Positions 8,995 through 18,477 of a DNA stretch of 64,000 bases are shown one piece after another (the stretch's first letter is position 1; the number at the start of each line of letters is the position of its first letter). A model generated the notes under the pieces. The model did no database searches. It was not told the origin of the DNA and saw only the letters and a program-made list of their open reading frames with translations. A program made the position numbers and the translations under genes. This DNA comes from Rhodoferax sp. (lineage in GTDB: Bacteria; Pseudomonadota; Gammaproteobacteria; Burkholderiales; Burkholderiaceae_C). The stretch spans positions 32,076-96,075 of the forward strand of contig JARLJI010000103.1 of NCBI GenBank assembly GCA_031291295.1, in the 5' to 3' direction.

Positions 8995-10556
8995 GGCGTA
9001 TTTTCCGGGGTACCTTTATCGTCCTGATTGCGCTGCGCTATGGGCTCGACGAACTGGTGCTGACCAGCTTCCAGAAGCCCTGGCTGCGGGTGATTGCGCG
9101 CGTGGTCTCGGTCGGGCGCAACCTGCAGGCGCCGCGCGGGCAGCGGCTGCGCGAGGCGCTGGAGCGGCTGGGGCCGATCTTCGTTAAATTCGGCCAGGTG
9201 CTCTCGACCCGGCGCGACCTGCTGCCCACCGACATTGCCGACGAGTTGGCGCGGCTGCAGGACCGCGTGCCCCCGTTTGACTCGGCCATCGCGGTGGCGA
9301 CCATCGAGCGCGCCTTTCGCAAGCCGGTGGGCGAGATTTTTACCAGCTTCGACCGCGAGCCGGTTGCCAGCGCCTCGATTGCGCAGGTGCACTTCGCCAT
9401 GCTGCGGGGCCGCGATGGCCACGAGCGCGAAGTTGCCGTCAAGGTGTTGCGTCCCAACATGCTGCCGGCGATCGAGAAAGACCTGAGCCTGATCCGCATG
9501 CTGGCCGGCTGGGTGGAGGACCTGTCGAGCGACGGCAAGCGCCTGAAGCCGCGCGAGGTCGTCGCCGAGTTCGACAAGTACCTGCACGACGAGCTGGACC
9601 TGGTGCGCGAAGCCTCGAGCGCCGCGCAACTGCGCCGCAACATGCAGGGGCTCGATCTGGTGCTGATCCCCGAGATGTTCTGGGACTACTGCATGCCCGA
9701 CGTGATCGTGATGGAGCGCATGAAGGGCGTGCCCATCAGCCAGATGGAGCGCCTGCGCGCCGCCGCGGTCGACATCCCGAAGCTGGCGCGCGACGGCGTG
9801 ACGATTTTTTTCACCCAGGTGTTTCGCGACGGGTTTTTCCACGCCGACATGCACCCGGGCAACCTGCAGGTCAGCGTCGAGCCGGCCACGCTGGGGCGCT
9901 ACATTCTGCTGGACTTCGGCATCGTGGGCACGCTCACCGAGTTCGACAAGGAATACCTGGCGCAAAACTTCACGGCGTTTTTCCGGCGTGACTACAAGCG
10001 CGTGGCCGAGCTGCATATCGAGTCCGGCTGGGTGCCGGCCGGCACCCGCGTGGACGAGCTGGAGTCGGCCATCCGCAGCGTCTGCGAGCCGTACTTTGAC
10101 CGGCCCCTGAACGAAATCTCGCTGGGCATGGTGCTGATGCGGCTGTTCCAGACCTCGCGGCGCTTTCAGGTGGAAATCCAGCCGCAGCTGGTGCTGCTGC
10201 AAAAGACCCTGCTCAACATCGAAGGCCTGGGCCGCGAACTCGACCCCGAGCTCGACCTGTGGGCCACCGCCAAGCCGTTCCTGGAGAAGTGGATGCTGGA
10301 GCAGGTCGGACCGCAAAAGCTCATTGACCAGCTCAAGGACCAGGCGCCTCGCTATGCCAAGCTGTTGCCGGAGCTGCCGCGCCTGTTGCACGACTACCTG
10401 CTGCAACGTCCCGGCGACCAGCGGCGCGATCTGTCCGAGCTGCTGGCCGAGCAAAAGCGCACCAACAAGCTGCTGCAGGGACTGATCTACGGCGGCGTCG
10501 GCTTTGTGCTGGGCCTGATCGTGATGCAGATCGTGCTGCGCGTGCGGCTGTTCTAG
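8991..10556 (+). CDS. ubiB: ubiquinone biosynthesis regulatory protein kinase UbiB
   Basis: A 521-residue ABC1/UbiB atypical kinase-ATPase needed for coenzyme Q synthesis at the inner membrane. Signature elements are the KxGQ motif ([16 protein letters not shown]), the alanine-rich nucleotide loop ([13 protein letters not shown]), the lysine strand [10 protein letters not shown], the catalytic loop [10 protein letters not shown] and the metal-binding LLDFGIVG. Two hydrophobic C-terminal helices ([20 protein letters not shown]) anchor it in the membrane, as in E. coli UbiB. The ATG overlaps the ubiJ stop. A repeat-rich spacer follows it. Confidence 0.96.
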   Translation: MRRIFRGTFIVLIALRYGLDELVLTSFQKPWLRVIARVVSVGRNLQAPRGQRLREALERLGPIFVKFGQVLSTRRDLLPTDIADELARLQDRVPPFDSAIAVATIERAFRKPVGEIFTSFDREPVASASIAQVHFAMLRGRDGHEREVAVKVLRPNMLPAIEKDLSLIRMLAGWVEDLSSDGKRLKPREVVAEFDKYLHDELDLVREASSAAQLRRNMQGLDLVLIPEMFWDYCMPDVIVMERMKGVPISQMERLRAAAVDIPKLARDGVTIFFTQVFRDGFFHADMHPGNLQVSVEPATLGRYILLDFGIVGTLTEFDKEYLAQNFTAFFRRDYKRVAELHIESGWVPAGTRVDELESAIRSVCEPYFDRPLNEISLGMVLMRLFQTSRRFQVEIQPQLVLLQKTLLNIEGLGRELDPELDLWATAKPFLEKWMLEQVGPQKLIDQLKDQAPRYAKLLPELPRLLHDYLLQRPGDQRRDLSELLAEQKRTNKLLQGLIYGGVGFVLGLIVMQIVLRVRLF

Positions 10557-10672
10557 CGTGGCGCAGCACGCGAAGCGTGGGGAGCACGAACGCCGCGAAG
10601 GGCCGCCCCGAGCAAGTTCAGCCCCCTCGGGGGGTAGCGCAGCACACGAAGTGGCAAGCGTGGGGGTTCACC
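10557..10672. repeat. intergenic repeat unit downstream of ubiB
   Basis: Contains AGCCCCCTCGGGGGGTAGCG with flanking AGCACGCGAAGCGTGGGG and AGCACACGAAGTGGCAAGCG segments. This is a GC-rich composite I recognise as common between genes in Comamonadaceae. The CCCCCTCGGGGG hairpin could also end ubiB transcription. Only one copy was seen here. Confidence 0.6.
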
Positions 10673-10713
10673 ATTTGCCGGGATAATGCCGGGCACGAAA
10701 AGGAGAGTGCGCT

Positions 10714-12159
10714 GTGCTTTTGACCCTGGTCATTGTCTATCTGCTTGTCACCATCTCGATCGGCCTGTACGCGGCCAGGCGCGTCAAAAACTCGGCCGAC
10801 TACGCCATTGCGGGCCGCGGCCTGCCGCTGGCCATGATCGTGACCACCACGTTTGCGACCTGGTTCGGCTCCGAGACGGTGCTCGGCATACCGGCCAAGT
10901 TCGTGGGCGGCGGCCTGAACGGCGTGGTGGAAGACCCGTTCGGGGCCGGCACCTGCCTGATCCTGGTGGGGCTGTTTTTTGCGGGCAGGCTGTACAAGAT
11001 GAACCTGCTGACCATCAGCGACTACTACCGCGAGCGCTTTGGCCGCACCGTGGAGGTGGTGTGCTCGCTCATCATCATGCTCAGCTACCTGGGCTGGGTG
11101 TCGGCCCAGGTCACCGCGCTGGGCCTGGTGTTCAACCTGCTCTCGCAGGGCGCCATCAGTATTTCTGCGGGCATGGTGATCGGCGTGGTGTCGATCCTGG
11201 CCTACACGCTGTTTGGCGGCATGTGGTCGGTAGCCGTTACCGACTTCATCCAGATGATCATTCTGGTGATCGGCCTGGCCATCCTGGCGGTGTTTGCGGG
11301 TCGTCAGGCGGGCGGTGCCGACAAGGTGGTGCACCTGGCTCTCAGCCGCGACCTGTTCAAATTCTGGCCCGAGCCGACCTTCAAGGACATGCTGTTTTTC
11401 TTTGCGGCGGCCATCACCATGATGCTGGGCTCGATTCCGCAGCAGGACGTGTTCCAGCGGGTCATGTCGGCCAACAGCATGGGTGCCGCCACCAAGGGCC
11501 CCGTGATCGGCGGCGTGTGCTACATCCTGTTTGCGTTCGTGCCCATGTTCCTGGTAACCAGTGCGCTGATCATCATGCCGGAGCAGACCGCTGCGCTCCT
11601 GAAGGACGACCCGCAGAAGGTGCTGCCCACGCTGGTGCTGGAGCACATGCCGTTCGTGATGCAGGTGCTGTTCTTCGGCGCCCTGCTGTCGGCCATCAAA
11701 TCCACGGCGTCGGCCACCCTGCTGGCGCCCAGCGTGACGTTTGTGGAGAACATCTGGCGCCAGTTCAAGCCGCGCATCAGCGACCGCCAGGAGCTCAAGA
11801 CCATGCGTGTGACCGTGCTCGTGTTCAGTTCCCTGGTGCTGCTGTATGCGATCAGGACGCAGGGCACGCCGATCTATGAAATGGTGTCCGGGGCCTATCA
11901 GGTGACCCTGGTGGGGGCTTTTGTGCCGCTGGTGTTCGGGCTGTACTGGAAGAGGGCGACCACCCAGGGCGCGATATTCTCCATTGTGCTGGGCGTGCTG
12001 GCCTGGGTGCTGTTTCTCGCCACTCCGGCCGGGGACGAGTTTCCGGCGCAGCTCGCGGGTGTGCTGGCCGCGCTGACGGGCATGCTGATCGGCTCGCTGG
12101 GGCCACAGGCCATCAGGAACAGCCATGCGTCGCACCACAAGCTGGCGGCCGCAGGCTGA
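10714..12159 (+). CDS. sodium:solute symporter family (SSS) protein
   Basis: A 481-residue inner-membrane transporter with about 12-13 hydrophobic segments. It belongs to the solute:sodium symporter family: N-terminal SADYAIAGRGLPLAMIVTTT, the FGGMWSVAVTDFIQM motif after helix 5, GSIPQQDVFQRVMSA, and a conserved KSTASATLLAPSV helix. The substrate cannot be read from sequence; relatives carry proline, pantothenate, acetate or sugars. The start is GTG 10714 with AAAGGAGAG a few bases upstream. It stands alone between the ubiB repeat spacer and fmdB, so context gives no substrate hint. Confidence 0.85.
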   Translation: MLLTLVIVYLLVTISIGLYAARRVKNSADYAIAGRGLPLAMIVTTTFATWFGSETVLGIPAKFVGGGLNGVVEDPFGAGTCLILVGLFFAGRLYKMNLLTISDYYRERFGRTVEVVCSLIIMLSYLGWVSAQVTALGLVFNLLSQGAISISAGMVIGVVSILAYTLFGGMWSVAVTDFIQMIILVIGLAILAVFAGRQAGGADKVVHLALSRDLFKFWPEPTFKDMLFFFAAAITMMLGSIPQQDVFQRVMSANSMGAATKGPVIGGVCYILFAFVPMFLVTSALIIMPEQTAALLKDDPQKVLPTLVLEHMPFVMQVLFFGALLSAIKSTASATLLAPSVTFVENIWRQFKPRISDRQELKTMRVTVLVFSSLVLLYAIRTQGTPIYEMVSGAYQVTLVGAFVPLVFGLYWKRATTQGAIFSIVLGVLAWVLFLATPAGDEFPAQLAGVLAALTGMLIGSLGPQAIRNSHASHHKLAAAG

Positions 12160-12218
12160 CGCGCCGATCATCTGGCCGGGGCATTGGAGGTTGGGGGCTT
12201 GATTTTTGGGTCAACGCC

Positions 12219-12224
12219 TATAAT
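12219..12224 (+). promoter_or_regulatory. -10 element upstream of fmdB
   Basis: A perfect TATAAT lies 36 bp before the fmdB start. Only poor -35 candidates precede it (a CTTGAT at too short a spacing). It is the likely promoter for fmdB, DUF502 and perhaps aspS. Confidence 0.5.
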
Positions 12225-12259
12225 TGAGGGTTTTGCACCTTCCCCAAGCCCTTAACGCC

Positions 12260-12628
12260 ATGCCAATCTACGCTTACAAATGCGAGTCCTGCGGGTACAG
12301 CAAAGACGCATTGCAAAAAATCTCGGATGCACCCCTGACGGTCTGCCCCCATTGTGGCGCATCGACCTTCCAGAAGCAGCTCACCGCGGCCGGTTTTCGG
12401 CTCAAGGGGTCCGGCTGGTACGCCACGGACTTCCGCGGCGGCGCCAGCGACGCCCCGGCGGTGCCGGCAACGGCGACCGACGGCAACAAGACTGAAGCCA
12501 ACACCGGCAGCAAGCCGTCCGAAGGGGCTGCCACGACGGCCAAATCTGACGCCGCACCTGCCAAGTCCGAGGCCGCGCCCGCCAAATCCGACACTGCGCC
12601 CGCGGCCGCGGCGCGCCCGGATCACTGA
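12260..12628 (+). CDS. FmdB-family zinc ribbon protein
   Basis: A 122-residue putative regulatory protein. The first 45 residues form an FmdB/CxxC_CxxC_SSSS zinc ribbon (YKCESCGYSKDAL, VCPHCGAS) with the family's FQKQLTAAGFRLKGSGWY. The remaining ~70 residues are low-complexity and Ala/Pro/Lys/Ser-rich, with near-repeats of AAPAKSD and AAPAKSE that probably arose by slippage. The ribbon may bind nucleic acid or protein; no function is firmly known. It heads fmdB-DUF502-aspS, an arrangement typical of Burkholderiales. ATG 12260 fits the invariant MPIYAYKC start. Confidence 0.9.
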   Translation: MPIYAYKCESCGYSKDALQKISDAPLTVCPHCGASTFQKQLTAAGFRLKGSGWYATDFRGGASDAPAVPATATDGNKTEANTGSKPSEGAATTAKSDAAPAKSEAAPAKSDTAPAAAARPDH

Positions 12629-12637
12629 GGGGCAGGG

Positions 12638-13258
12638 ATGGCCGCAATCCGAAAATGGCTGCTGGCTGGCCTGCTGGTGATCGTGCCTGTGGCGATCACC
12701 GTCTGGGTGCTCAACTGGATCGTCGGCACCCTTGACCAGACCCTGCTGATTCTGCCCACGCAGTGGAACCCCGATAAGTTACTGGGGTTCCACATTCCCG
12801 GCTTTGGCGTGCTGCTGGCGCTGGCCATTTTGCTGGTGGTCGGCGCCACCGCCACGAATTTCTTTGGCAGGAAACTGCTCGACTGGTCGGATGCCGTGCT
12901 GCACCGTATTCCGGTGGTGCGCTCCATTTATTCGGGCGTCAAGCAAGTGTCCGACACGTTGTTTGCCGAGAACGGCAATGCGTTTCGCAAGGCCGTGCTG
13001 TTGCAGTGGCCACGCGAAGGTGTCTGGACCATCGGTTTCGTGACGGGCGTGCCCGGCGGCGACGTGGTGAACTATTTGCGGGATGATTTTTTGAGTGTGT
13101 ATGTGCCCACCACGCCCAATCCCACCGGCGGCTATTTCGTGATGCTCAAGAAGAGCGATTGCATCGAACTCAAGATGAGCGTCGACGAAGCGTTCAAATA
13201 CGTGGTTTCGATGGGCGTGGTGATTCCAGGCAGCCCGGGCGCGGCCGCTGTCAAATAA
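12638..13258 (+). CDS. DUF502 inner-membrane protein
   Basis: A 206-residue DUF502 protein. Two transmembrane helices lie near residues 8-30 and 55-75 (LLAGLLVIVPVAITVWVL, GFGVLLALAILLVVGATA), followed by the conserved RIPVVRSIYSGVKQVSDTL and a soluble C-terminal region with VPTTPNPTGGYFVMLKK. The family is widespread in proteobacteria and its role is unknown. It lies 9 bases after fmdB and shortly before aspS. Confidence 0.88.
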   Translation: MAAIRKWLLAGLLVIVPVAITVWVLNWIVGTLDQTLLILPTQWNPDKLLGFHIPGFGVLLALAILLVVGATATNFFGRKLLDWSDAVLHRIPVVRSIYSGVKQVSDTLFAENGNAFRKAVLLQWPREGVWTIGFVTGVPGGDVVNYLRDDFLSVYVPTTPNPTGGYFVMLKKSDCIELKMSVDEAFKYVVSMGVVIPGSPGAAAVK

Positions 13259-13327
13259 ACCCCCAACCCCGTTCGCGCCGAGCTGATCCGGCGTGCATTT
13301 AGTGAAGAGAAGTTGAAGAGAAATACC

Positions 13328-15142
13328 ATGGCCATGCGTTCCCACTATTGCGGTCTTGTGACCGAAGCCCTGATGGGCCAAACCGTTTCCCTGTGCGGCT
13401 GGGTGAACCGCCGGCGTGACCACGGCGGCGTGATTTTTGTCGATTTGCGCGACCGCGAAGGCTATGTGCAAGTGGTGTGCGACCCCGATCGCGCTGCGAT
13501 GTTCGAGACCGCCGAAGGCCTGCGCAACGAGTTCTGCATTCAGGTCAAGGGCCTGGTGCGCGCGCGCCCCGAGGGCACCGTCAACGACCACCTCAAGAGC
13601 GGCAAGATCGAGGTGCTGTGCCACGAGCTCACGGTGCTGAACCCGTCCGTGACGCCGCCATTCCAGCTCGACGACGACAACCTGTCGGAAACCACCCGCC
13701 TGACGCACCGCGTGCTGGACCTGCGCCGTCCGTACATGCAGAACAACCTGATACTGCGCTACAAGACCGCGATGGAAGTGCGCAAGTTTCTCGATGCCCA
13801 CGGCTTCATCGACATCGAAACCCCGATGCTGGGCAAGTCCACGCCCGAAGGCGCGCGCGACTACCTGGTGCCTTCGCGCGTGCACGCCGGCACGTTCTTT
13901 GCGCTGCCGCAAAGTCCCCAGCTGTTCAAGCAGCTGCTGATGGTGGCCGGGTTCGACCGCTACTATCAAATCACCAAGTGCTTCCGTGACGAAGACCTGC
14001 GCGCCGACCGCCAGCCCGAGTTCACGCAGATCGATATCGAGACCTCGTTCCTGACCGAGCAGGAAATCCGCGACCTGTTCCAGGGCATGATCAGCACCGT
14101 CTTCAAGAACACCTTGAACGTTGATTTGGGCGAATTTCCGGTCATGGCTTATTCAGAGGCCATGCACCGTTTCGGCTCTGACAAGCCGGACCTGCGCGTC
14201 AAGCTCGAACTGACCGAACTGACCGATGTGATGGCCGACGTGGGCTTCAAGGTCTTCTCCGGCGCCGCCACCATGAAGGGCGGCCGCGTGGTGGCCCTGC
14301 GCGTACCGGGCGGTGCCAAAGAGGCCGGTGGCCTGAGCCGCGGCGAGATCGACGGCTACGCCGAGTTCGTCAAGATTTACGGCGCCAAGGGCCTGGCCTA
14401 CATCAAGGTCAACGAGCAGGCCATGGGCCGTGAGGGCCTGCAAAGCCCGATCGTCAAAAACATTCACGACGAGGCCCTTGCGCAGGTTCTGGCGCGTACC
14501 GGCGCCCAGGACGGCGACCTGATTTTCTTCGGCGCGGACAAGGCCAAAATCGTCAACGACGCCATGGGCGCCTTGCGCCTGAAGATTGGCCTGAGCGAGT
14601 TCGGCAAGAAGAACGGCCTGTTCGAGGCCGACTGGCGGCCGATGTGGGTGGTGGACTTCCCGATGTTCGAGTTCGACGAGGAAGCCCAACGCTACACCGC
14701 CGTGCATCACCCGTTCACCGCGCCCAAGGATGGCCATGAGGACTGGATGGTGACCGCGCCCGAGAAATGCATCGCCAAGGGCTACGACATGGTGCTCAAC
14801 GGCTGGGAAATCGGCGGTGGTTCGGTGCGTATCCACCAGGCCGACGTGCAACAAAAGGTGTTCGACGCGCTCAAGATCAGCGCCGAAGAAGCCCAGCACA
14901 AATTCGGTTTCCTGCTCGATGCGCTGCAGTACGGCGCACCGCCGCATGGCGGCCTGGCGTTCGGGCTGGACCGCATCGTCACGCTCATGACGGGCGCCGA
15001 CTCGATCCGCGACGTGATCGCCTTCCCCAAGACCCAGCGCGCGCAGGATCTGTTGACGCAGGCGCCCACGCCGGTGGACGAAAAGCAGTTGCGCGAACTG
15101 CACATCAAACTCAGGAATGCCGACCCGGTCAAGCCGGCCTGA
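13328..15142 (+). CDS. aspS: aspartate--tRNA ligase
   Basis: A 604-residue class II aminoacyl-tRNA synthetase of the bacterial type. It has the OB-fold anticodon domain ([29 protein letters not shown]), motif 2 ([19 protein letters not shown]), the bacterial GAD insertion in the middle, and motif 3 ([20 protein letters not shown] with AFPKTQRA). It charges tRNA-Asp. Whether it also mischarges tRNA-Asn cannot be told here. ATG 13328 is preferred because homologs start MAMRSHYCG and GAAGAGAAA precedes it; an in-frame ATG at 13313 is less likely. A strong hairpin terminator lies 60 bp after the stop. Confidence 0.97.
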   Translation: MAMRSHYCGLVTEALMGQTVSLCGWVNRRRDHGGVIFVDLRDREGYVQVVCDPDRAAMFETAEGLRNEFCIQVKGLVRARPEGTVNDHLKSGKIEVLCHELTVLNPSVTPPFQLDDDNLSETTRLTHRVLDLRRPYMQNNLILRYKTAMEVRKFLDAHGFIDIETPMLGKSTPEGARDYLVPSRVHAGTFFALPQSPQLFKQLLMVAGFDRYYQITKCFRDEDLRADRQPEFTQIDIETSFLTEQEIRDLFQGMISTVFKNTLNVDLGEFPVMAYSEAMHRFGSDKPDLRVKLELTELTDVMADVGFKVFSGAATMKGGRVVALRVPGGAKEAGGLSRGEIDGYAEFVKIYGAKGLAYIKVNEQAMGREGLQSPIVKNIHDEALAQVLARTGAQDGDLIFFGADKAKIVNDAMGALRLKIGLSEFGKKNGLFEADWRPMWVVDFPMFEFDEEAQRYTAVHHPFTAPKDGHEDWMVTAPEKCIAKGYDMVLNGWEIGGGSVRIHQADVQQKVFDALKISAEEAQHKFGFLLDALQYGAPPHGGLAFGLDRIVTLMTGADSIRDVIAFPKTQRAQDLLTQAPTPVDEKQLRELHIKLRNADPVKPA

Positions 15143-15200
15143 ACCGGCTCACGCAGCGGGGCCTGGGACGGTTCGGCGGCGGCCTTGAGGCACAATGAAA

Positions 15201-15224
15201 GGGCACCGAATCGGTGCCCTTTTT
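15201..15224 (+). terminator. rho-independent terminator after aspS, abutting nudB start
   Basis: GGGCACC-GAATC-GGTGCCC forms a 7 bp GC-rich stem with a 5-base loop, followed directly by TTTTT. The T-run ends one base before the nudB ATG, so the hairpin's 3' arm covers the position of the nudB ribosome site. Confidence 0.85.
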
Positions 15225-15225
15225 C

Positions 15226-15705
15226 ATGCTCAAACCCTACAAGATTCCCCAATCCGTGCTGGTGGTGATCTACACCCCGGCGCTCGACGTGTTGCTGATC
15301 AAGCGTGCCGACGCTGACGATTTCTGGCAGTCCGTGACCGGCAGCAAGGATTACGCCACCGAGGATTTCCGGCACACCGCGGCGCGCGAAGTGCTGGAAG
15401 AAACGGGCATCGACTGCTCCCCTGGCACCCCGCTGGCCGCCGGTTTGCGCGACTGGGGGCTGGAGAACGTGTATGACATTTACCCGCGCTGGCAGCACCG
15501 TTACGCGCCAGGGGTCACGCGCAATACCGAGCATGTGTTCGGGCTCATGGTGCCGCCGGGCACGCCGGTCACCTTAAGTCCGCGCGAACATACGGCCTGC
15601 CAGTGGCTGCCCTGGCACGAGGCGGCCGACCGGTGCTTTTCGCCCTCCAATGCCGAAGCCATCCTGTTGTTGCCAAAATTTATCGGAGTAAAGTTTGGGG
15701 CATGA
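15226..15705 (+). CDS. nudB: dihydroneopterin triphosphate pyrophosphatase NudB
   Basis: A 159-residue Nudix hydrolase that removes pyrophosphate from dihydroneopterin triphosphate in folate synthesis. The Nudix region reads TGSKDYATEDF then TAAREVLEETGI, and the protein starts YKIPQSVLVVIYTP and has YPRWQHRYAPGVTRNTEHVFGL as in NudB. ATG 15226 lies immediately after the aspS terminator. A start at 15214 would lie inside the hairpin and is less likely. folE, whose product is the NudB substrate, lies 2 kb downstream. The stop overlaps the next gene by 4 bases. Confidence 0.9.
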   Translation: MLKPYKIPQSVLVVIYTPALDVLLIKRADADDFWQSVTGSKDYATEDFRHTAAREVLEETGIDCSPGTPLAAGLRDWGLENVYDIYPRWQHRYAPGVTRNTEHVFGLMVPPGTPVTLSPREHTACQWLPWHEAADRCFSPSNAEAILLLPKFIGVKFGA

Positions 15706-16430
15706 GCATTCTTCGCGTGGCCACCTACAACATCCACAAGGGTGTGCAAGGCATCGGCCCGCGCCGCCGGCTTGAAATCCATAACCTGGGCCATGCTGTC
15801 GAGCAGCTGGACGCCGACGTCGTGTGCCTGCAGGAGGTGCGCAAGCTGCACCGGCGTGAAGAGCAGCACTTCACCCACTGGCCCGATCTGCCGCAGGCCG
15901 AGTTCCTGGCCCCCGAAGGTTACGAAGCGGTGTACCAGACCAATGCCGTCACGCGCCACGGCGAGCATGGCAATGCGCTGCTGTCGCGCTGGCCCGTCAT
16001 GGACCACCAGCATGAAGACATGTCGGACCATCGCTTCGAGCAGCGCGGACTGCTGCATGTCGAGGTGCACGCCCATGGCCGGACCGTGCATGTGATCGTG
16101 GTGCACCTGGGGCTGATCCCGGCCAGCCGCACGCGCCAGGTGGCGCAGCTCAAGCGCTTTATCGAGCGCGAGGTGCCGGCGCAGGCTCCGCTGCTGGTGG
16201 CTGGCGACTTCAATGACTGGGGCGTGCAGATCAAGCGGGCATTGGGCGCTATTGATTTGGTGGCGTTTGACGGTACGCGAAACGCGACCTATCCAGCCCG
16301 TCTGCCGGTGGTCCAGCTCGATCACATCTATTCGCGGGGCCTCAAACCGGTGGGGCTGGAGATTCCGCGCGGGCGCATCTGGTGGCGCATGTCGGATCAT
16401 TTGCCGCTGATTGCCGAATTTGAAATCTGA
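15702..16430 (+). CDS. endonuclease/exonuclease/phosphatase family protein (YbhP-like)
   Basis: A 242-residue EEP-superfamily phosphodiesterase. Catalytic motifs are visible: RVATYNIHKG, CLQEVRKLH (metal-binding Glu), VHLGL, LLVAGDFNDW, QLDHIYSRG and the terminal SDHLPLIAEFEI. There is no signal peptide. It overlaps nudB by 4 bases and is followed 1 bp later by clsB; E. coli also pairs this family (ybhP) with clsB (ybhO). That suggests a role near phospholipid metabolism rather than DNA repair, but no substrate is established here. Confidence 0.85.
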   Translation: MSILRVATYNIHKGVQGIGPRRRLEIHNLGHAVEQLDADVVCLQEVRKLHRREEQHFTHWPDLPQAEFLAPEGYEAVYQTNAVTRHGEHGNALLSRWPVMDHQHEDMSDHRFEQRGLLHVEVHAHGRTVHVIVVHLGLIPASRTRQVAQLKRFIEREVPAQAPLLVAGDFNDWGVQIKRALGAIDLVAFDGTRNATYPARLPVVQLDHIYSRGLKPVGLEIPRGRIWWRMSDHLPLIAEFEI

Positions 16431-16431
16431 C

Positions 16432-17649
16432 ATGCCCCGACCGGACTTGCTGCAGCGTCGTGAACACCAGGTCCAGTTGTTGCAAGGCAGCAAGGAGTTC
16501 TTCCCCGCTCTGATCGATGCCGTGGATCGGGCGCTGGCAGAGGTTCGGCTGGAATCCTATGTCTTCGACTTCACCGGCACCAGTGTTGGCGTGGCGCAGG
16601 CGCTGGTTCGTGCGGCACGGCGCGGCGTGACGGTGCAGTTGGTGGTCGATGGCGTGGGCACCGGCACACTCCCGCCCGAATGGCGCGAGCGCTTCGATCA
16701 GGCGGGTGTGCAGTGGCGGGTCTATGCGCCGCTGGGGCCGCTGGGCTACCTGCTCCCCAGCCGCTGGCGACGCCTGCACCGCAAGCTGTGCGTGGTCGAC
16801 GGCCAGTTGGCCTTTTGCGGGGGCATCAATATTCTGGACGACTTGCATGACCCCAACTACGGCACGCTGGCCGCGCCGCGCCTGGACTTTGCCGTGCGCG
16901 CGAGCGGCTTGCTGGTGCACGAGATGCGCAACACCATGGCGCAGCTGTGGTGGCGCATGCAGGCCGTGCGTGACGTGCGCCGGCACAATTTCCCGGCGGC
17001 GCTGAGTTCGCTGCGCACGGGCCATCTTTTCGGCACACAGGGCGACAACGACGTCATCGCGGGGGGTATTCACCTGGCCCGGGCGTTCCTGCTGCTGCGC
17101 GACAACGTGCGCCACCGCAGCCGGATCGAGAAGGCCTACCGCCGGGCCATTGGCGAGGCGCGGCAGGAAATCATCATTGCCAATGCCTATTTCGTGCCCG
17201 GTCGCAAGCTGCGCCGGGCGCTCATGATGGCAGCGCAGCGCGGCGTGCGGGTGCGGCTGCTGCTGCAGGGCAAGTACGAGTATTTCATGCAGTACCACGC
17301 GGTCCGGCCGGTGTACGGCGCGCTGCTGGCCGCCGGGGTCGAGATTTACGAGTATTCGGCGAGTTTTCTGCATGCCAAGGTGGCGGTGATGGACGGGCAT
17401 TGGGTGACGGTGGGTTCCTCCAACCTGGACCCCTTGAGCCTGCTGCTGGCGCGCGAGGCGAACGTGGTGGTCGACGATGCCGGCTTTGCGGCCGATCTGC
17501 GCGCCAGGCTGGTCGCGGCGATGGAGCATGGCGGCCAGCGCGTCGACCCGGCGCAGTATGCCAACCGACCATGGCAGCAGCGGCTGCGCGACCGCATTGC
17601 TTTCGGCCTCATGCGCGCCGCATTGTTTGTTACCGGCTATCGCTATTGA
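16432..17649 (+). CDS. clsB: cardiolipin synthase B
   Basis: A 405-residue phospholipase-D-superfamily enzyme that transfers a phosphatidyl group to make cardiolipin at the inner membrane. Both HKD motifs are present: HRKLCVVDGQLAFCGGIN in the N-terminal half and HAKVAVMDGHWVTVGSSNLD in the C-terminal half, with the family's NAYFVPGRKLRRAL and GKYEYFMQYHAVRPVY between. The lack of N-terminal membrane helices fits ClsB rather than ClsA. ATG 16432 is chosen over an upstream in-frame ATG inside the preceding gene. Confidence 0.93.
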   Translation: MPRPDLLQRREHQVQLLQGSKEFFPALIDAVDRALAEVRLESYVFDFTGTSVGVAQALVRAARRGVTVQLVVDGVGTGTLPPEWRERFDQAGVQWRVYAPLGPLGYLLPSRWRRLHRKLCVVDGQLAFCGGINILDDLHDPNYGTLAAPRLDFAVRASGLLVHEMRNTMAQLWWRMQAVRDVRRHNFPAALSSLRTGHLFGTQGDNDVIAGGIHLARAFLLLRDNVRHRSRIEKAYRRAIGEARQEIIIANAYFVPGRKLRRALMMAAQRGVRVRLLLQGKYEYFMQYHAVRPVYGALLAAGVEIYEYSASFLHAKVAVMDGHWVTVGSSNLDPLSLLLAREANVVVDDAGFAADLRARLVAAMEHGGQRVDPAQYANRPWQQRLRDRIAFGLMRAALFVTGYRY

Positions 17650-17658
17650 CGCCTCGCC

Positions 17659-17707
17659 TGCTATTAAAGTGATAGCTGTATGAGAGCGGCTGATGTGGGC
17701 TGGTGGC
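17659..17707 (+). repeat. interspersed palindromic repeat, clsB-folE spacer
   Basis: Starts TGCTATTAAAGTGATAGCTG and ends GTGGGCTGGTGGC. It is a good family copy in the clsB-folE spacer. Confidence 0.7.
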
Positions 17708-17747
17708 AATAAAGGCGCCAAAGATCAATCGCTGGTAACATCATTTC

Positions 17748-18473
17748 ATGCTACAGAAAACACCCGACATCATGAGCCCAGCTGACCAGGACGAAGGCAC
17801 CCCCGTCTCCGTGAAGATACGCGAGCGGCTGATCGCCGCGCGCCATCGCTTTCACTCCAACGACAACATCGCCGATTTCATCGAACCGGGTGAACTCGAC
17901 AGGCTGCTCGACGAGGTCGAGGTCAAGATGAAGGGCGTGCTCGACAGCATGGTGATCGACACCCACGGTGATCACAACACCAACAACACCGCGCGGCGCG
18001 TGGCCAAGATGTACCTGCGTGAGGTCTTCAATGGCCGTTACGTGCACGCGCCCACCATCACCGAGTTTCCGAATGTCGAGCACCTCAACGAGCTGATGAT
18101 CGTCGGGCCCATCACCGTGCGCAGCGCCTGCTCGCACCACTTCTGCCCGGTGATTGGCAAGATCTGGATCGGCGTGATGCCCAACGAGCACACCAATGTG
18201 ATCGGTTTGTCCAAATACGCGCGACTGGCCGAATGGGTCATGGGGCGCCCGCAAATCCAGGAAGAAGCCGTGGTGCAGCTGGCCGACCTGATCCAGGAAA
18301 AAACCCAGCCCGACGGCCTGGCCATCGTCATGCAGGCCAGCCACTACTGCATGGCCTGGCGCGGCGTGAAGGACATGGACAGCAAGATGATCAACTCGGT
18401 CATGCGCGGTGTGTTCCTGAAGGACCCGAACCTGCGCCGCGAATTTTTATCCCTGATTCCGCAAAAGGATTGA
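17748..18473 (+). CDS. folE: GTP cyclohydrolase I
   Basis: A 241-residue FolE that converts GTP to 7,8-dihydroneopterin triphosphate, the first step of tetrahydrofolate synthesis. Zinc and active-site motifs are present: RSACSHHFCPVIGKIWIGV with HTNVIGLSKYARL, and QASHYCMAWRGVKD. The N-terminal 30 residues are variable. ATG 17748 gives the full frame; ATG 17772 is an alternative, and neither has a strong ribosome site. NudB, the next enzyme in the pathway, is encoded 2 kb upstream on the same strand, separated by clsB and the EEP gene. A BLUF photoreceptor gene begins 4 bases after the stop. Confidence 0.95.
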   Translation: MLQKTPDIMSPADQDEGTPVSVKIRERLIAARHRFHSNDNIADFIEPGELDRLLDEVEVKMKGVLDSMVIDTHGDHNTNNTARRVAKMYLREVFNGRYVHAPTITEFPNVEHLNELMIVGPITVRSACSHHFCPVIGKIWIGVMPNEHTNVIGLSKYARLAEWVMGRPQIQEEAVVQLADLIQEKTQPDGLAIVMQASHYCMAWRGVKDMDSKMINSVMRGVFLKDPNLRREFLSLIPQKD

Positions 18474-18477
18474 TGCC

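Noticed and set aside
8835..10454. 539-residue minus-strand frame across ubiB
   Set aside because: Compositionally biased (His, Gln, Arg, Leu-rich) antisense shadow of ubiB with no recognisable motif.
10621..10640. Simple rho-independent terminator after ubiB
   Set aside because: The CCCCCTCGGGGG hairpin lacks a T-run and sits inside a larger repeated composite, so I call it a repeat that may also terminate.
16236..16262. CGCTATTGATTTGGTGGCG in the YbhP-like gene resembles a repeat arm
   Set aside because: Only one arm matches and no GC-rich middle or second part follows. Probably chance.
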